Source of the DNA: Capsicum annuum
Taxonomy: Eukaryota; Streptophyta; Magnoliopsida; Solanales; Solanaceae
DNA length: 64,000 nt
NCBI RefSeq assembly: GCF_002878395.1
Contig: NC_061119.1
Location: 11,729,226-11,793,225 of the forward strand
Reading direction: 5' to 3'
The position numbers and the translations under genes are program-made. Numbering within the stretch: the first letter of the stretch is position 1; each line of letters begins with the position of its first letter. This document shows, one piece after another, positions 11,558 to 21,695 of the stretch. The notes below the pieces were generated by a model. The model made no database searches, was not told the origin of the DNA, and was given only the letters and a program-made list of their open reading frames with translations.

Positions 11558-11611
11558 AGTCAAATCCAATTTAAACACCAAAAATCTTGAAAATCTCCGT
11601 AATTCAATGAA

Positions 11612-11665
11612 ATGAGCTTCATCAAAGCCTATAGCACTCATCGTCATGCTAAACGAAGCTCGTAA
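11612..11665 (+). promoter_or_regulatory. Upstream ORF overlapping the PPR start codon
   Basis: The ATG at 11612 opens a 17-codon frame (MSFIKAYSTHRHAKRSS) that ends at 11665, beyond the main ATG at 11646 and in another frame. If the transcript starts upstream of 11612, ribosomes would meet this ATG first. A still shorter ATG-AAA-TGA lies at 11607. Function is inferred only. Confidence 0.4.
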
Positions 11666-14180
11666 AAGTTTCATCCTCTTCAACAGATTCAACAACTATA
11701 CTACTAATATTGACTACTCATTGTATGGTTATTTATTTCAACTATGCAAACAGCATTGCTTGATTCGTCAAGGCAAACAGCTCCATGCCCGTTTAATCCT
11801 TTGTTCAACGACCCCAAATAACTTCCTTGGATCAAAGCTCATTAGTTTCTACTTGAGAAACAAGCGTTTTAAAGAAGCACACCATGTGTTCGAAGAAATA
11901 CCTGAAAGAGATTTATTTTCTTGGAATGCCCTTATGATTGGTTATGCTTCGGAGAATTATTATGTAGAGACACTGAAGGTGTTTTATTCTTTGTTGTATG
12001 AGAATCTTGAGTCACCCCATTTGAAGCCCGATAATTTTACAGTGACTTGTGTGTTGAAAGCTGTTTATGGGGTGTTGGGGGACTCTTTTTTGGCGAAAAT
12101 GATGCATGGTTACGTTGTGAAAAATGGGTTTGATTCGGATGCGGTTATATTGAATGGTTTGATTGATTGTTACTTGAAGTCGGGTGATATGGAAATGGCA
12201 AAAAATGTGTTTGATGAAATTCCTGAAAGGGATGGAATATCGTGGAACTCCATTATATCGGGTTATTCTCGATGTGATTACTCATTGTATGGTCATTTGT
12301 TACAGCTATGCAAGGAACGTTGTTTGATTCGTCAAGGAAAGCAGACCCATGCCCGTCTTGTCCTCTCCTCGACGATCCCTAACAACTTCCTTGCCTCAAA
12401 ACTCATCAATTTCTACGCGAAAAACAAACACTTAAAAGAAGCACACCATGTCTTCAACGAAATACCCGAGAAAAATACGTTTTCTTGGAATGCACTTATG
12501 ATTGGTTACTCTTCCGAGAATTACCATGTGGAAACTCTCAAGTTGTTCTCTTCTTTTTTATCTGAGAATCTTGAGTCGTACCATGTGAAGCCTGATAATT
12601 TTACGGTGACTTGTGTGTTGAAAGCTGTTTCTGGGGTGTTGGGGGACTCTGTTCTGGCTAAGATGATTCATTGTTATGTCGTTAAAAATGGGTTTGATTC
12701 GGATTTGTTTGTATTGAATGGTTTGATCACTTCTTACTCAAAGTCAGTTGATATGGTATTGGCAAAAAGTGTGTTCGATGAAATTCCTGAAAAGGATGTA
12801 GTATCGTGGAATTCAATGATATCGGGTTATTTTCAATGTGGGTTTTATGAGGAATGCAAAGGATTATATAGAGAAATGTTGCAGTTAGAAGGTTTTGGAC
12901 CTGATGGGGTTACAGTGGTGAGTGTTCTACAAGCTTGTGCTCAGTCAAATGATCTTATTTTGGGAATAGAAATTCATCAGTATGTTATAGAAAACGGGAT
13001 TGAAGTTGATATTTCAGTTTTTAACTCGATTATTGCTCTGTATTCAAAATGTGGTAGCTTGGACTATGCAAGAGAGATTTTTGAAGAGATGGGTGAGCGG
13101 GATGAGATAACATATGGTACAATGATTTCAGGCTACATGAATTATGGATTTGTTGATAAAGCTGTAAATCTTTTTCGTGAAATGGAGAAACCATGCTTGA
13201 GTACTTGGAATGCTCTGTTATCAGGTCTAGTTCAGAATAATCTGTACGAACGAGCTTTAGAGTTAGTTCGTGAGATGCGGTTATCAGGTGTTCAACCTAA
13301 TGCAGTGACCCTCTCGAGTATTCTTCCGGGAATTTCTGATTTAGCATTTGCAAAAGGAGGGAAAGAAGTGCATGCATATGCCATTAAGAGTGATTGTAAT
13401 CAAAATATCTTTGTTGCAACTGGAGTTATTGATATCTATGCAAAACTGGGGTTTATACAATCAGCAAGGCAAGTTTTTGATCACACAAAAGATCGGAGTG
13501 TCATTATTTGGACGGCAATCATCTCAGCGTATGCTAACCATGGAGATGCCAAGGCTGCACTTGATCTGCTTAATGTGATGCTGAGTCATTGCATAAGGCC
13601 AGACTCTGTCACATTTACTGCTGTATTGGCAGCTTGTGCCCATTCAGGACTGATTGAAGAAGCTTGGACAATTTTTGAGTTGTTGGAGAAGTATGGAATC
13701 CAGCCTTTGGATGAACATTATGCTTGCATGGTGGGAGTTCTAAGTCGAGCAGGAAAGCTATCTGAAGCAATTGATTTCATCAGAAAGATGTCAATTGAAC
13801 CCAGTGCAAGGGTGTGGGGTGCACTACTTAATGGAGCTTCAGTTTATGGTGACGTTGAAGTTGGTAGATTTGCATGTAGTCATTTGTTTGAAATGGAACC
13901 TGAAAGTACTGGAAACTCTACCATAATGGCAAATTTATATTCAAAAGCTGGGAGGTGGGAAGAAGCTCAGGAGCTTAGGAAGAAAATGAAAAGATTAGGA
14001 TTGAAGAAGATTATTGGTAGTAGTTGGATGGAAACATGTCAAGGTGTAAAAAGCTTTGTAGCAACAGATGAATCAAATGAAAAGACTGGAGAAGTTTATG
14101 GGGTATTGGAAAGTTTGCTTGGTTCGATGAGGGATGATGGTTATGTGATGATGGATGAATTTAAGGAGGAAACCATGTGA
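11646..14180 (+). CDS. Pentatricopeptide repeat protein (PLS type, E subgroup), At2g37310-like, with internal duplication
   Basis: An intronless 844-residue PPR protein, expected to act in mitochondria or plastids by binding organellar RNA for processing or editing. Repeats of the form NGLI..Y.K.G....A..VF.E.PE.D..SWN.MI.GY run from about residue 60 to 700. An E-type tail follows (WGALLNGASVYGDVEVGR onward, SSWMETCQG near the end), and there is no DYW domain. Residues 23-210 and 211-398 are a direct duplication (188 residues, 564 bp, about 75% identical by eye). Without one copy the length would be about 656, which is what I recall for At2g37310; that comparison is from memory. The N-terminus is basic and hydrophobic, compatible with an organellar target peptide. 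The start is the first ATG of this frame; an upstream ORF overlaps it. Frame intact to TGA. Confidence 0.93.
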   Translation: MLNEARKSFILFNRFNNYTTNIDYSLYGYLFQLCKQHCLIRQGKQLHARLILCSTTPNNFLGSKLISFYLRNKRFKEAHHVFEEIPERDLFSWNALMIGYASENYYVETLKVFYSLLYENLESPHLKPDNFTVTCVLKAVYGVLGDSFLAKMMHGYVVKNGFDSDAVILNGLIDCYLKSGDMEMAKNVFDEIPERDGISWNSIISGYSRCDYSLYGHLLQLCKERCLIRQGKQTHARLVLSSTIPNNFLASKLINFYAKNKHLKEAHHVFNEIPEKNTFSWNALMIGYSSENYHVETLKLFSSFLSENLESYHVKPDNFTVTCVLKAVSGVLGDSVLAKMIHCYVVKNGFDSDLFVLNGLITSYSKSVDMVLAKSVFDEIPEKDVVSWNSMISGYFQCGFYEECKGLYREMLQLEGFGPDGVTVVSVLQACAQSNDLILGIEIHQYVIENGIEVDISVFNSIIALYSKCGSLDYAREIFEEMGERDEITYGTMISGYMNYGFVDKAVNLFREMEKPCLSTWNALLSGLVQNNLYERALELVREMRLSGVQPNAVTLSSILPGISDLAFAKGGKEVHAYAIKSDCNQNIFVATGVIDIYAKLGFIQSARQVFDHTKDRSVIIWTAIISAYANHGDAKAALDLLNVMLSHCIRPDSVTFTAVLAACAHSGLIEEAWTIFELLEKYGIQPLDEHYACMVGVLSRAGKLSEAIDFIRKMSIEPSARVWGALLNGASVYGDVEVGRFACSHLFEMEPESTGNSTIMANLYSKAGRWEEAQELRKKMKRLGLKKIIGSSWMETCQGVKSFVATDESNEKTGEVYGVLESLLGSMRDDGYVMMDEFKEETM
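11712..12839 (+). repeat. In-frame 564-bp tandem duplication in the PPR gene
   Basis: Copy A is 11712-12275 and copy B is 12276-12839, starting gactactcattgtatggt and gattactcattgtatggt. The offset of 564 equals 188 codons, so the frame is kept. About 46 residue differences argue for an old event, not a recent or assembly duplicate. Confidence 0.93.
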
Positions 14181-14353
14181 TATTTCTGCTCCTATGAGTA
14201 AGAGGTTGCACTGTAGAAGTAAAATTGTGGGCTTCATGCAAGCAAGATTACAGAGTTGCCATCAACTCTGCTGTGTCATTGTTCCGAAGAATTGGGTTCC
14301 TTGTCTTATCACGAGGAAGTAGAAATGTGTTTAGCAAGCATTGATACTCTTCA
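14181..14353 (+). other. Probable 3' UTR of the PPR gene
   Basis: Non-coding sequence following the PPR stop codon. No canonical AATAAA poly(A) signal is obvious before the MITE that follows. Confidence 0.35.
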
Positions 14354-14554
14354 GGGTCGTTTGGTTGGGAAAGAGTTATCCCGCAGTTAATTATCCCACC
14401 ATGCATACGAGATAATTTATTCCATCACTATGGTGTAAATGGTGCGATAAATAATCCCGGTACTAACTAATACCTCACACTAAACATTGGATAAAATAGT
14501 CCTGCATTTTATACCAAGACTATTTATCCCTTATACCTCACACCAAACAACTCC
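14354..14554. mobile_element. MITE with GGGTCGTTTGGT-type ends
   Basis: The left end GGGTCGTTTGGTTGGG matches, with a one-base gap, the complement of the right end (GGAGTTGTTTGGTGTG). About 200 bp, with the internal words ttatccc/gataaata in both orientations, typical of small DNA-transposon derivatives. Target duplication not clear. Confidence 0.55.
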
Positions 14555-14571
14555 TTTCCTGTAGTGATAAC

Positions 14572-14760
14572 CAGTGGCGGAGCCAGGATTTTCGTCAAGG
14601 GGGTTCAGAAGTAAACATACGAACTAATCGAAGGGGGTTCAACCTCTACTGTATATACATAAAAAATAGTTAAATAAAAAATAATTTTAACTATGTATAA
14701 ATAGTAAAAATTTTCGCCGAAGGGGGTTAACCCCCTTGGTCAAATGTAGCTCCGCCCCTG
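14572..14760 (-). mobile_element. hAT-type MITE, CAGNGGCGGAGC family
   Basis: TIRs CAGTGGCGGAGC and GCTCCGCCCCTG (11/12) are flanked by 8-bp duplications GTGATAAC (14564-14571) and GTGATAGC (14761-14768), which differ at one base. 189 bp. It contains inverted agggggtt/aaccccct motifs. It shares TIR and target-duplication length with the elements at 49796-50063 and 53849-55738. Confidence 0.85.
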
Positions 14761-15392
14761 GTGATAGCATGAAGCCATTCTGTGGGAACTCAAGACACAA
14801 CATTTCAAGCATAAAAGTTCTCTAGAAATAATTCAAATATGGGGTAAGCGTGTAACTAATAAACGAAGAGATGTGTTCTAAAGCACAAATTGAAACCAGA
14901 GGGGCTTTTGATGTAAACACATTTATGCTCAATATTCGTCGTTCAGTTTGATGAAATACTTTGGAGAGAGGGGATCACCAGCTTCCGGAAGTCCTTTTGG
15001 AGGCATTAGATATTCTGGTATGTTGGTAACAATAACGTACTATACACATTGAGTAGTAACTACGTTTTCTGATGGGGCTTTGACACTTTCATCTTGTACA
15101 TGGGTGTCCCCTGAATTCTTTTGAAACGGAACTAATCACAGACAGAAACCAAATTAAAGTAGTTGCTTCAATTTCTGTGATGATTTTTCTATGTTTCCCT
15201 AGAGATATGCTATTGCTACAACTGTTAGGTTAATAGGAGTCATCTTTAAAGCGGGAGCTTCGTCTACTACCTTTGTGTGAGATTAGTCCATGATTCCTTT
15301 AGTATGATCACAAGTACTGTTAGTTCACCGTTAACAAAGAATTCGTTATTATGCATGTCAAATGATCTTCCCTATTTTATTTTCTTGAATTA
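14761..15392. other. Intergenic stretch, nothing recognised
   Basis: No ORF, RNA or repeat that I can support. Moderate A+T with short low-complexity runs only. Confidence 0.4.
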
Positions 15393-15482
15393 GGTTATAC
15401 TGTTTGTAGCACACCTCTTGGAGGCGGCCCCTTCCCGGACCTTGCTAATACGAGATGCTTTGTGCACCAGGCTGCCTTTTCT
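15393..15482 (+). mobile_element. Au-type SINE, truncated 3' part
   Basis: It contains the family words cggccccttcccggacc and tgtgcaccaggctgccttttc, typical of the Au SINE 3' half. The tRNA-like head is missing. Confidence 0.65.
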
Positions 15483-16144
15483 AATTAAAAAAAATCTTGT
15501 ATTATTTAAATTGTAAGTTGCTTGACCTTTGTTAATACTACTCAAATATGTAAAGTTGATTATCTTTCAGAATCTCACATTGGGAAATTCTTGATTTCAG
15601 TTGCTTGCACCGCCACGCCCATCCCAACAATTATGATCATTTGCCCAAGTGGCTGATGCATCACGCAGTTCGTGATCCAAAGTGCTGTCTTCTTGTAACC
15701 TAGCAAGTATGATGATCTCAGTTTTTGATGCAGATATACTATTGTTTATTACAAGAAGGTGCACAAAGCCCCAAAAGCAGCTTTGATATATGAAAAAAGG
15801 GGAGTGACAAGAGCCCTTGATAAGTGCAGGCTACAGTGGGGAATAACTTGCACCAAACTAAATTATTATGACTTTGTTTGTAGGGCCAAAGGGTGTACAT
15901 ATTTTTCCATGAATGGGCCAAATTGATATTTTCCCTCTTCTGCTTGTTCTTTTTCACCATGTGGTTATACAGAGATAATGAAAAGAAAGGAATTATTGCA
16001 GTTGTTTAAACTGGACACATACTTCTGGACAAAGGCCAATATTCCCAGCCATTCCCTTCCATTCTATTCTACCTAACTCATATCCCTAGGCTTTTCCAAA
16101 ACCAAACCTCTGTCCCCCATTTATTCACTTAATAATGCATCTAT
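15483..16144. other. Intergenic stretch, nothing recognised
   Basis: No supported gene. The minus-strand 73-codon frame at 15739-15960 has no recognisable motif and no gene-like context. Confidence 0.4.
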
Positions 16145-16271
16145 CCTGAGCCGGAGGTCTATCGGAAACAACCTCTCTACTTCATCTGTAGTAGTGGTAT
16201 GGACCGCGTACGCTTTACCCTCCTCAGACAGACCCCATTTGTGGGAATACACTGAGTATATTGTTGTTGTT
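16145..16271 (+). mobile_element. TS-type SINE
   Basis: It carries the diagnostic words ggtctatcggaaacaacctc, taccctcctcagac and gaccccatttgtgggaatac, and ends in (TTG)n. The 5' tRNA-like head is absent or diverged. Confidence 0.85.
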
Positions 16272-16305
16272 AAATGCATCTTCCATTATTCTTTGATAAC
16301 CATGT

Positions 16306-16440
16306 TGTCCGATCCAGCTTGCGGCCACCTCAACTCTTTTCCGGGTTTACCTCCTACCTTACACCAGCGTAGGTACTAGGTAACGGTGTCCACCAAGACT
16401 TGGACACATGAGACTATACCTTTCTCGGCCTTCTAACTAA
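16306..16440 (+). mobile_element. Another SINE-like Solanaceae repeat (ggccacctcaact type)
   Basis: gcggccacctcaact...ccgggtttacctcctacc...ggtactaggtaac...tgtccaccaagacttggaca is a recurrent nightshade repeat that I recall as SINE-like. Family name not certain. Confidence 0.5.
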
Positions 16441-16767
16441 GATCAAGGGTAGTTTTTGTTTTTTCGATTCAATAATGCACCTTTCATCTCTAACCGAATT
16501 GTTAGCTCTTTGTCCTCCTGTCCCATAATATGAATGGAAATGTCAAGTCTTTATTGTACTACGAAAATGCCATTTACGGTGCCATATACATTTTCACTGA
16601 GTCTGAATAGATCAGAATGAATTCAGTTTGTTGATTGATCGATTACCTTTTTTCACGTCAAAGTGAAAATATTGATGCAAACATAAATCTTCTAAGGTGG
16701 TCATAACTTATAAGGTTAATCTATTTGTTGTTTTAATTAGTACAACTTTCTTGGCCACTGTTGTTGT

Positions 16768-16882
16768 CCTGAGCTGGGGTTTATCGGAAACAATCTCTCT
16801 GCCTCACCTTTGAGGTAGAGGTATGATCTGCGCTCTACTCTCCCAGACCCCACTTTGTGGGACTAACATGGTATGTTGTTGT
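16768..16882 (+). mobile_element. TS-type SINE
   Basis: ggtttatcggaaacaatctc...gaccccactttgtgggac... ending in tgttgttgta. It is followed at once by the truncated copies described in the next entry. Confidence 0.8.
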
Positions 16883-17165
16883 ACAACTTTCTCAACTAAA
16901 GTTCATCGGAACGACCTCTCTACCTCGCCTCTGCATGTTGTTGTATGATTTTCTCAACCAAAGTTATCGGAAACAACCTCTCTAGCTCGCCTCTGCATGT
17001 TGTTGTACAATTTTCTCAACCAAAGTTTATCGGAAACAATCTCTCTACTTCGCCTCTGCCTCTTTGGTAGAGGTATGGTCTGTGTACGCTCTACTCTACT
17101 AGACCCCACTTTTCTATTCTCCAAGATCCCACTTTGTGAAACGAACATGGTATATTGTTGTAAAC
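16874..17165 (+). repeat. Tandem array built from truncated TS SINEs
   Basis: tgttgttgta...ttctcaac.aaagtt.atcggaa.cgacctctct starts at 16874, 16936 and 16998 (period 62). The last unit runs into a longer SINE body (aggtatggtctgtgtacgctctac...ccacttt...) with a second tattgttgta end near 17160. Each unit joins the SINE 3' end to its own 5' part. Confidence 0.8.
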
Positions 17166-17608
17166 TTTCTCAACCAAAAGAAAAAAAGTGAAAAAGTGGT
17201 ATTAGAACTTGGGATCTTCAATTGACTCTGTGAAACCCACTGGCTGTGTTTAATCTATTTTAGATTTTTAGTCTAAAAGTGATTGCACCACTACATGTTC
17301 CAATCCATACCCCTCTTTTTTCTTTTGCCTTTACTTTTTCCTTTCTATTGTACTCTTTGCTTTTTTCTTTTTCTATTGCTTTAGTTAAAAGTTTACAAAG
17401 AACTCTAGAACAACTTTTGTTAATTGGCTACCCATCATTACTATGATTTGTGTGACAATTTTTTTCCCTCTCTTTTTTTGGTGTGGGTTGCTACAAAATA
17501 TCATTAAAGTGTACTCCCTGTCCTAAAATTTTTTTAGTTTTATGCGTTAAAAAATCATTTGACTCTAAAAATTCTCAATTTTATCTTTGATGAGATGATT
17601 AGGGTGAA

Positions 17609-17672
17609 TACACAGATAGATGTCTAGGCCTTGTTTGGTGATACACAGATAGATGTCTAGGCCTTGTTTTAG
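17609..17672. repeat. 32-bp tandem duplication
   Basis: atacacagatagatgtctag is found at 17609 and 17641, each followed by gccttgttt. It marks the start of a region resembling a common 'cttgtttgg...caaacg' MITE. Confidence 0.75.
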
Positions 17673-17914
17673 ACTACAATATCAAAAGTCTTTTCTATCG
17701 ATTGATCATAAATTTTTGGAGTTGAAAATTTAAATATTTGAGTTTTTGAAGTTGTGATAATAGAATTTAAAGTTTGGTTCGAACTTGCATTTTACTTTGA
17801 AAGTATTTGAAGTTTTATGAGTGGAGGTCTCAAAATCCGAAGAACTGGTTACCGGACAATTTTTGGGAGCTTGAAATATTGAAAGATCGTATTTTCAAAA
17901 TCTAATTAAATTTC

Positions 17915-18480
17915 ATGGTCAAATAAATATTTAAAGATAAATTTTTAAAATCTATAGTCAAACGCTAGTTTAATTTCTTTTTTCATCTCCATGTTTTGTC
18001 AAAAATTACTGCATAAATTGACATGGAGGAAATTTGAAGTTAAATTACATTGCTAATATACAGTTTTTGGAAGCTTGAAAATATTGGAAGATCGTATTTT
18101 CAAAATCCGATCAAATTTTACGGTCAAATAAATTTTAAAAAAATCTATAATCCAACGCTAGCTTCATTTCTTTTTTCATCTCCATGCTTAGTCAAACATT
18201 ACCGCATAAATTCAGATCAAGGCAATCCCAAGTTATTAAGACATTGCTAATATACACATATTTTATTTTATCTTATTTTTTACATAATATTTATATTTTT
18301 TACGGTCAAATAGATATTTAAAGATAAAATTTTAAAATTTATAATCCAACACTAGCTTCATTTCTTTTTTCATCTCCACACTTAGTCAAATATTATCACA
18401 TAAATTAAAAATCGAGGTAATCCCAAGTTATTAATACATTGCTAATATACACATATTTTTTATTTTATTTTTTACTTTAT
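17915..18480. repeat. Three imperfect tandem units of about 180-205 bp
   Basis: Units start with ggtcaaataaat/tagat at 17917, 18121 and 18303. Each continues with tataat/gtc(c)aaacgctagyttcatttc and catctccatg..tagtcaaa.attaccgcataaatt. Together with 17630-17914 this looks like amplified MITE sequence just upstream of the SGR9-like gene. Confidence 0.75.
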
Positions 18481-18568
18481 ATTTATATTTTTTTACCGAA
18501 CTTGTTTGTGATTGAAGCATTGTGATTTTCATTCATATGATAAATTTATATTTCACTTAGATCTATGA

Positions 18569-18576
18569 TATAAATA
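18569..18576 (+). promoter_or_regulatory. Candidate TATA box of the SGR9-like gene
   Basis: TATAAATA lies 58 bp before the ATG at 18627, a plausible distance for a short plant leader. Confidence 0.45.
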
Positions 18577-18626
18577 TCCCAAAAACTCCAACTTTCAAAC
18601 CAAACTAAACCACATGATTTCCCATA

Positions 18627-20785
18627 ATGGAAAAAATAGATCAAATAATTTCCTCAGAAACTATTATCATGTCTACACTTTCTACCTTCACTTCTCATCA
18701 ACTTTCTGATCTAACCCTCTACTTCTCCTCCCTCCACAACCGTTATCGCCGCCGTATTCTCTCTCTCCTCTCATCTCCGACCTTGTTTTCTCTCACCTTA
18801 CGTTACGTTCACTCTCTCTCTCTACACAAAAAATCCCTCCTCATTGCCAAACACCTTTTGTCTAAACTAGCTATTTTCATTCATTTCATGCATAATGATA
18901 CTATCATGCCTCCATCATCAACCACCTCTATGAAACACCGGGATCTAGATGCTGTTCTCCTTCTCCTCCTGCTCTGTGAAATACGTCAACATGATCCTGA
19001 CGCGCTGAATCTCCCTCCATCAAGGTAAGCGTTAGATAATTTGTTTATAAAAATAACAGGAATTAGTAACAGATAACTTTTATCGACAAAATAACAAAAA
19101 TTCTCCCTATTCCTATTTAAGACGAATTAGCTGTCAAAAGATCATGTTAGCTATAAACTATTTAGCAATAGATAATTAATGATGAATTTGTGAAGTCCGT
19201 CAACATGATCCAGAATCACTAGTAGATAGTTTGTAATACATATATTGTAATATAACAGAAATTAGCAACAGACAAATTATCTTCCTAAAAATAACAGAAA
19301 TTCGCCCTAATCCTATTTAAGATGGATTAAGTGTCAAAAGATCGTGCATATTAGCTATAGACTATTTAGCGACAGATAATTAATGATGAATTTGTAGCTA
19401 ATTTTTATTTTTTTTTGTTATAGAGATATGAAGTGAAATTATCCTCTAATATTATTATTCTTTAAGGACAATGAATTTTTCCCAATTCAAAAACTTTTAT
19501 TAATTCTATTTTTTTTCTCCCTAACAGGTGGCGCCTTGTTATTTGTCAATATATAGCAAAAGATGCACTAAAATTCTCTAGCATTAGTTGTTCCAACAGA
19601 GAAATCATAATGAAGTTTATTGAGCTGCTGGCAAAGTGCAAGAACTTTATCAATGCCATGACACATACAGGTATATATAGTGGCATATTTATGTTTATTA
19701 AAGATGGATTTAATTGAATTCATAATATTCTATTGAGTTTAAATATTATATATAGATTATTAGGTCATCTTTACCGGTTGTAACAAGTTATCAACATATC
19801 TAATTTCAACATTACATTTAAGGCTTGCTAGTTGCTAGCAGATATTTCTTTTGCGTGATATATATGATAGTGTAAAAAGAATAATCTTGATCAAATTGTA
19901 TATAGAAACAAAACGAACCCCTTTTATTCTCGAAGCTGAGAATATGTATGGTTTTTGATCCCCTTTGACCAATGGTTAGGGCGACATCGATGTTTTATAT
20001 CGAAGATACGGGTTCGATTCTCCCAAGAAATAAGTACTTATTTCCCAGGGTTCTTGTGAATATGGCCAATATGCATATGTATCGAGTATATAAGAAGTAA
20101 TTTCAAATCTAGAGGTTAATCGTATTATAACAATTTTACATCAGACAAAGTTTGGTTTTCTTGGGGAGATAGTGAAAAAGTTACACATAAGTCATTCTTA
20201 TTATCTCTATGGAACTGTACATGAGATTTTTCATTCATATATACGGCTCGTCGTTTAATTCTTTCGAATTCATTAGATCATTTTTCTACATTCAAGAGTC
20301 CCCCTTCTTTCGCTCTGCCCCAAAGAGTAACTAGGATTAATTTAGTCACTTTGAGTTGGTATATGTCTGAAAATCTCAGTGGTAATATTATAAACTGAAT
20401 CATATAGTTTTAAGAAACTTTAAATCTTGAATCTGCTTCTGCTGATGCAGGTGATAGTATTGGAGAAAAAGATATGAAAGAGGTGGCGACATCGGTGATG
20501 ATAGTAGTGGCACTACCATCGATAGAAGCGAGCGACAACGGCGAAGACACCAAGGAGTGTGTGATATGTAAAGAAGACATGAAAAAGGGAAGAGATGTTT
20601 GTAAATTGCCATGCCATCATACATTTCATTGGATATGTATATTGCCTTGGTTGAAAAAGAGGAACACGTGTCCATGTTGCAGGTTTCAACTACCGTCTGA
20701 TGATGTTTTTGTTGAGATCAGACGGTTGTGGGAGGTTGTGGCCAAGATGAATGATAGTGCAAAGTTTGTTAAAGAGTTTTGTTAA
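18627..20785 (+). CDS. SGR9-like: RING-H2 E3 ubiquitin ligase, SGR9-like (three exons)
   Basis: Exons 18627-19024, 19528-19670 and 20451-20785 have GT/AG borders and matching phases, giving 291 residues. The N-terminal half holds the plant-specific part seen in SGR9 (SDLTLYFSSLHNRYRRRILS..., MKHRDLDAVLLLLLLCEIRQ). The C-terminus has a full RING-H2 finger at residues 217-257: C-x2-C-x14-C-x-H-x2-H-x2-C-x10-C-x2-C, with all eight ligands present. Arabidopsis SGR9 is an amyloplast-associated E3 ligase affecting amyloplast-actin interaction in shoot gravitropism; the same role here is inferred from similarity recalled from memory. There is a serine-rich N-terminal stretch. A TATA-like box lies 58 bp upstream. 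Intron 1 contains a partial duplicate of exon 1, and intron 2 a SINE-like insertion. The frame is intact. Confidence 0.88.
18970..19400. repeat. 214-bp tandem duplication spanning exon 1 end and intron 1
   Basis: The exon word cgtcaacatgatcc at 18984 recurs in the intron at 19198. The following blocks also repeat (gataatttgt/gatagtttgt; taacaggaattag/taacagaaattag; cctatttaaga; gtcaaaagatc; agataattaatgatgaattt). The intronic copy of the exon tail has lost the gtaagc donor. Confidence 0.8.
19955..20060 (+). mobile_element. tRNA-derived SINE-like sequence in SGR9 intron 2
   Basis: ccaatggttagggcg resembles a pol III box A, and acgggttcgattctccc a box B, about 35 bases apart, as in tRNA-derived SINE heads. 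Family unknown; no tRNA fold was checked. Confidence 0.45.
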
Positions 20786-21230
20786 TTGGGAGGTTTATTT
20801 TCTCTATAGTTTAAAATATTTTTTATATTAATATAATCATAGGTAGGTCAATCAACTAAACGATTACTATATGAGTTTTTTTACAATTTTTTTACTATCG
20901 TAGTTATGATTTGTTATTATTGCTGCAAAAGGTTGTTTTCGCGACTTAAATATGTAACCTCCTTGATCATATAGCAACAACTTTAACAAGTTACTCGAAG
21001 GCTCCTCTTAATGTGTAAATTAGATATAAGTTCATTTTATGAATTCAAATTATTTAACAAAAGAAAACTTGATATGTAGATAAAAATGATACGAAGAATG
21101 GAAATATATATTATCCATCAAATTTCCAATAATGGATTTACTAACTCATGGAGATTTCTCGATTATAAAAAAAATAATTTATTTCTTCCTCAACATCTCT
21201 TTAGTTTCCATCTTCTTTTCCCATTCATAT
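20786..21230. other. SGR9 3' flank, AT-rich
   Basis: Presumed 3' UTR and intergenic DNA, with no supported gene. Confidence 0.4.
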
Positions 21231-21316
21231 ACAGTGAAATCTCACAAGTGAGGTTTGCTGAAGGTAGAATGTACCTCGTGGGGATAAAGAGATTGTTTTT
21301 GAAGGACCTCAGTCAG
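21231..21316 (-). mobile_element. TS-type SINE fragment (minus)
   Basis: On the plus strand it reads cagtgaaatctcacaagtga...aaggtagaatgtacctcgtggggataaagagattgtttt. This is the complement of the TS body, diverged. Confidence 0.7.
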
Positions 21317-21434
21317 AGTATAACAAATCAAAGTAGGTATGACAAGGGGAAACAACAGTGAAGAAAACATAGATACTAATAAGAAAACAGTAACAACGCC
21401 AAAATAGTGCAATGATCGGAACACCATTAACAAT

Positions 21435-21622
21435 AGATGAAGGCATTACAAAGAACAATGTAATTGCCTGGTTCAACATATTCAAACACCATTTCTATTG
21501 TTTCATTATCTTCTAATCTTTCTTTATTAGATGAAGGCATTACAAAGAACAATGTAATAGCCTGTTCAACATATACAAACACCACTTCTATTGTTTCATT
21601 ATCTTCTAATCTTTCTTTATTC
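21435..21622. repeat. 94-bp tandem duplication
   Basis: agatgaaggcattacaaaga starts at 21435 and 21529. The copies are almost identical through cattatcttctaatctttct, which suggests a recent event. Confidence 0.92.
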
Positions 21623-21695
21623 TACTCTTGTGTCATGCATGTCTTGTGATTGCTGACAATTGTTAAGCTCAAGATGCAGATGGGGGATTTTAGAA

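Noticed and set aside
13348..13578. 76-codon frame on the plus strand
   Set aside because: It is a shadow of the PPR gene in another frame.
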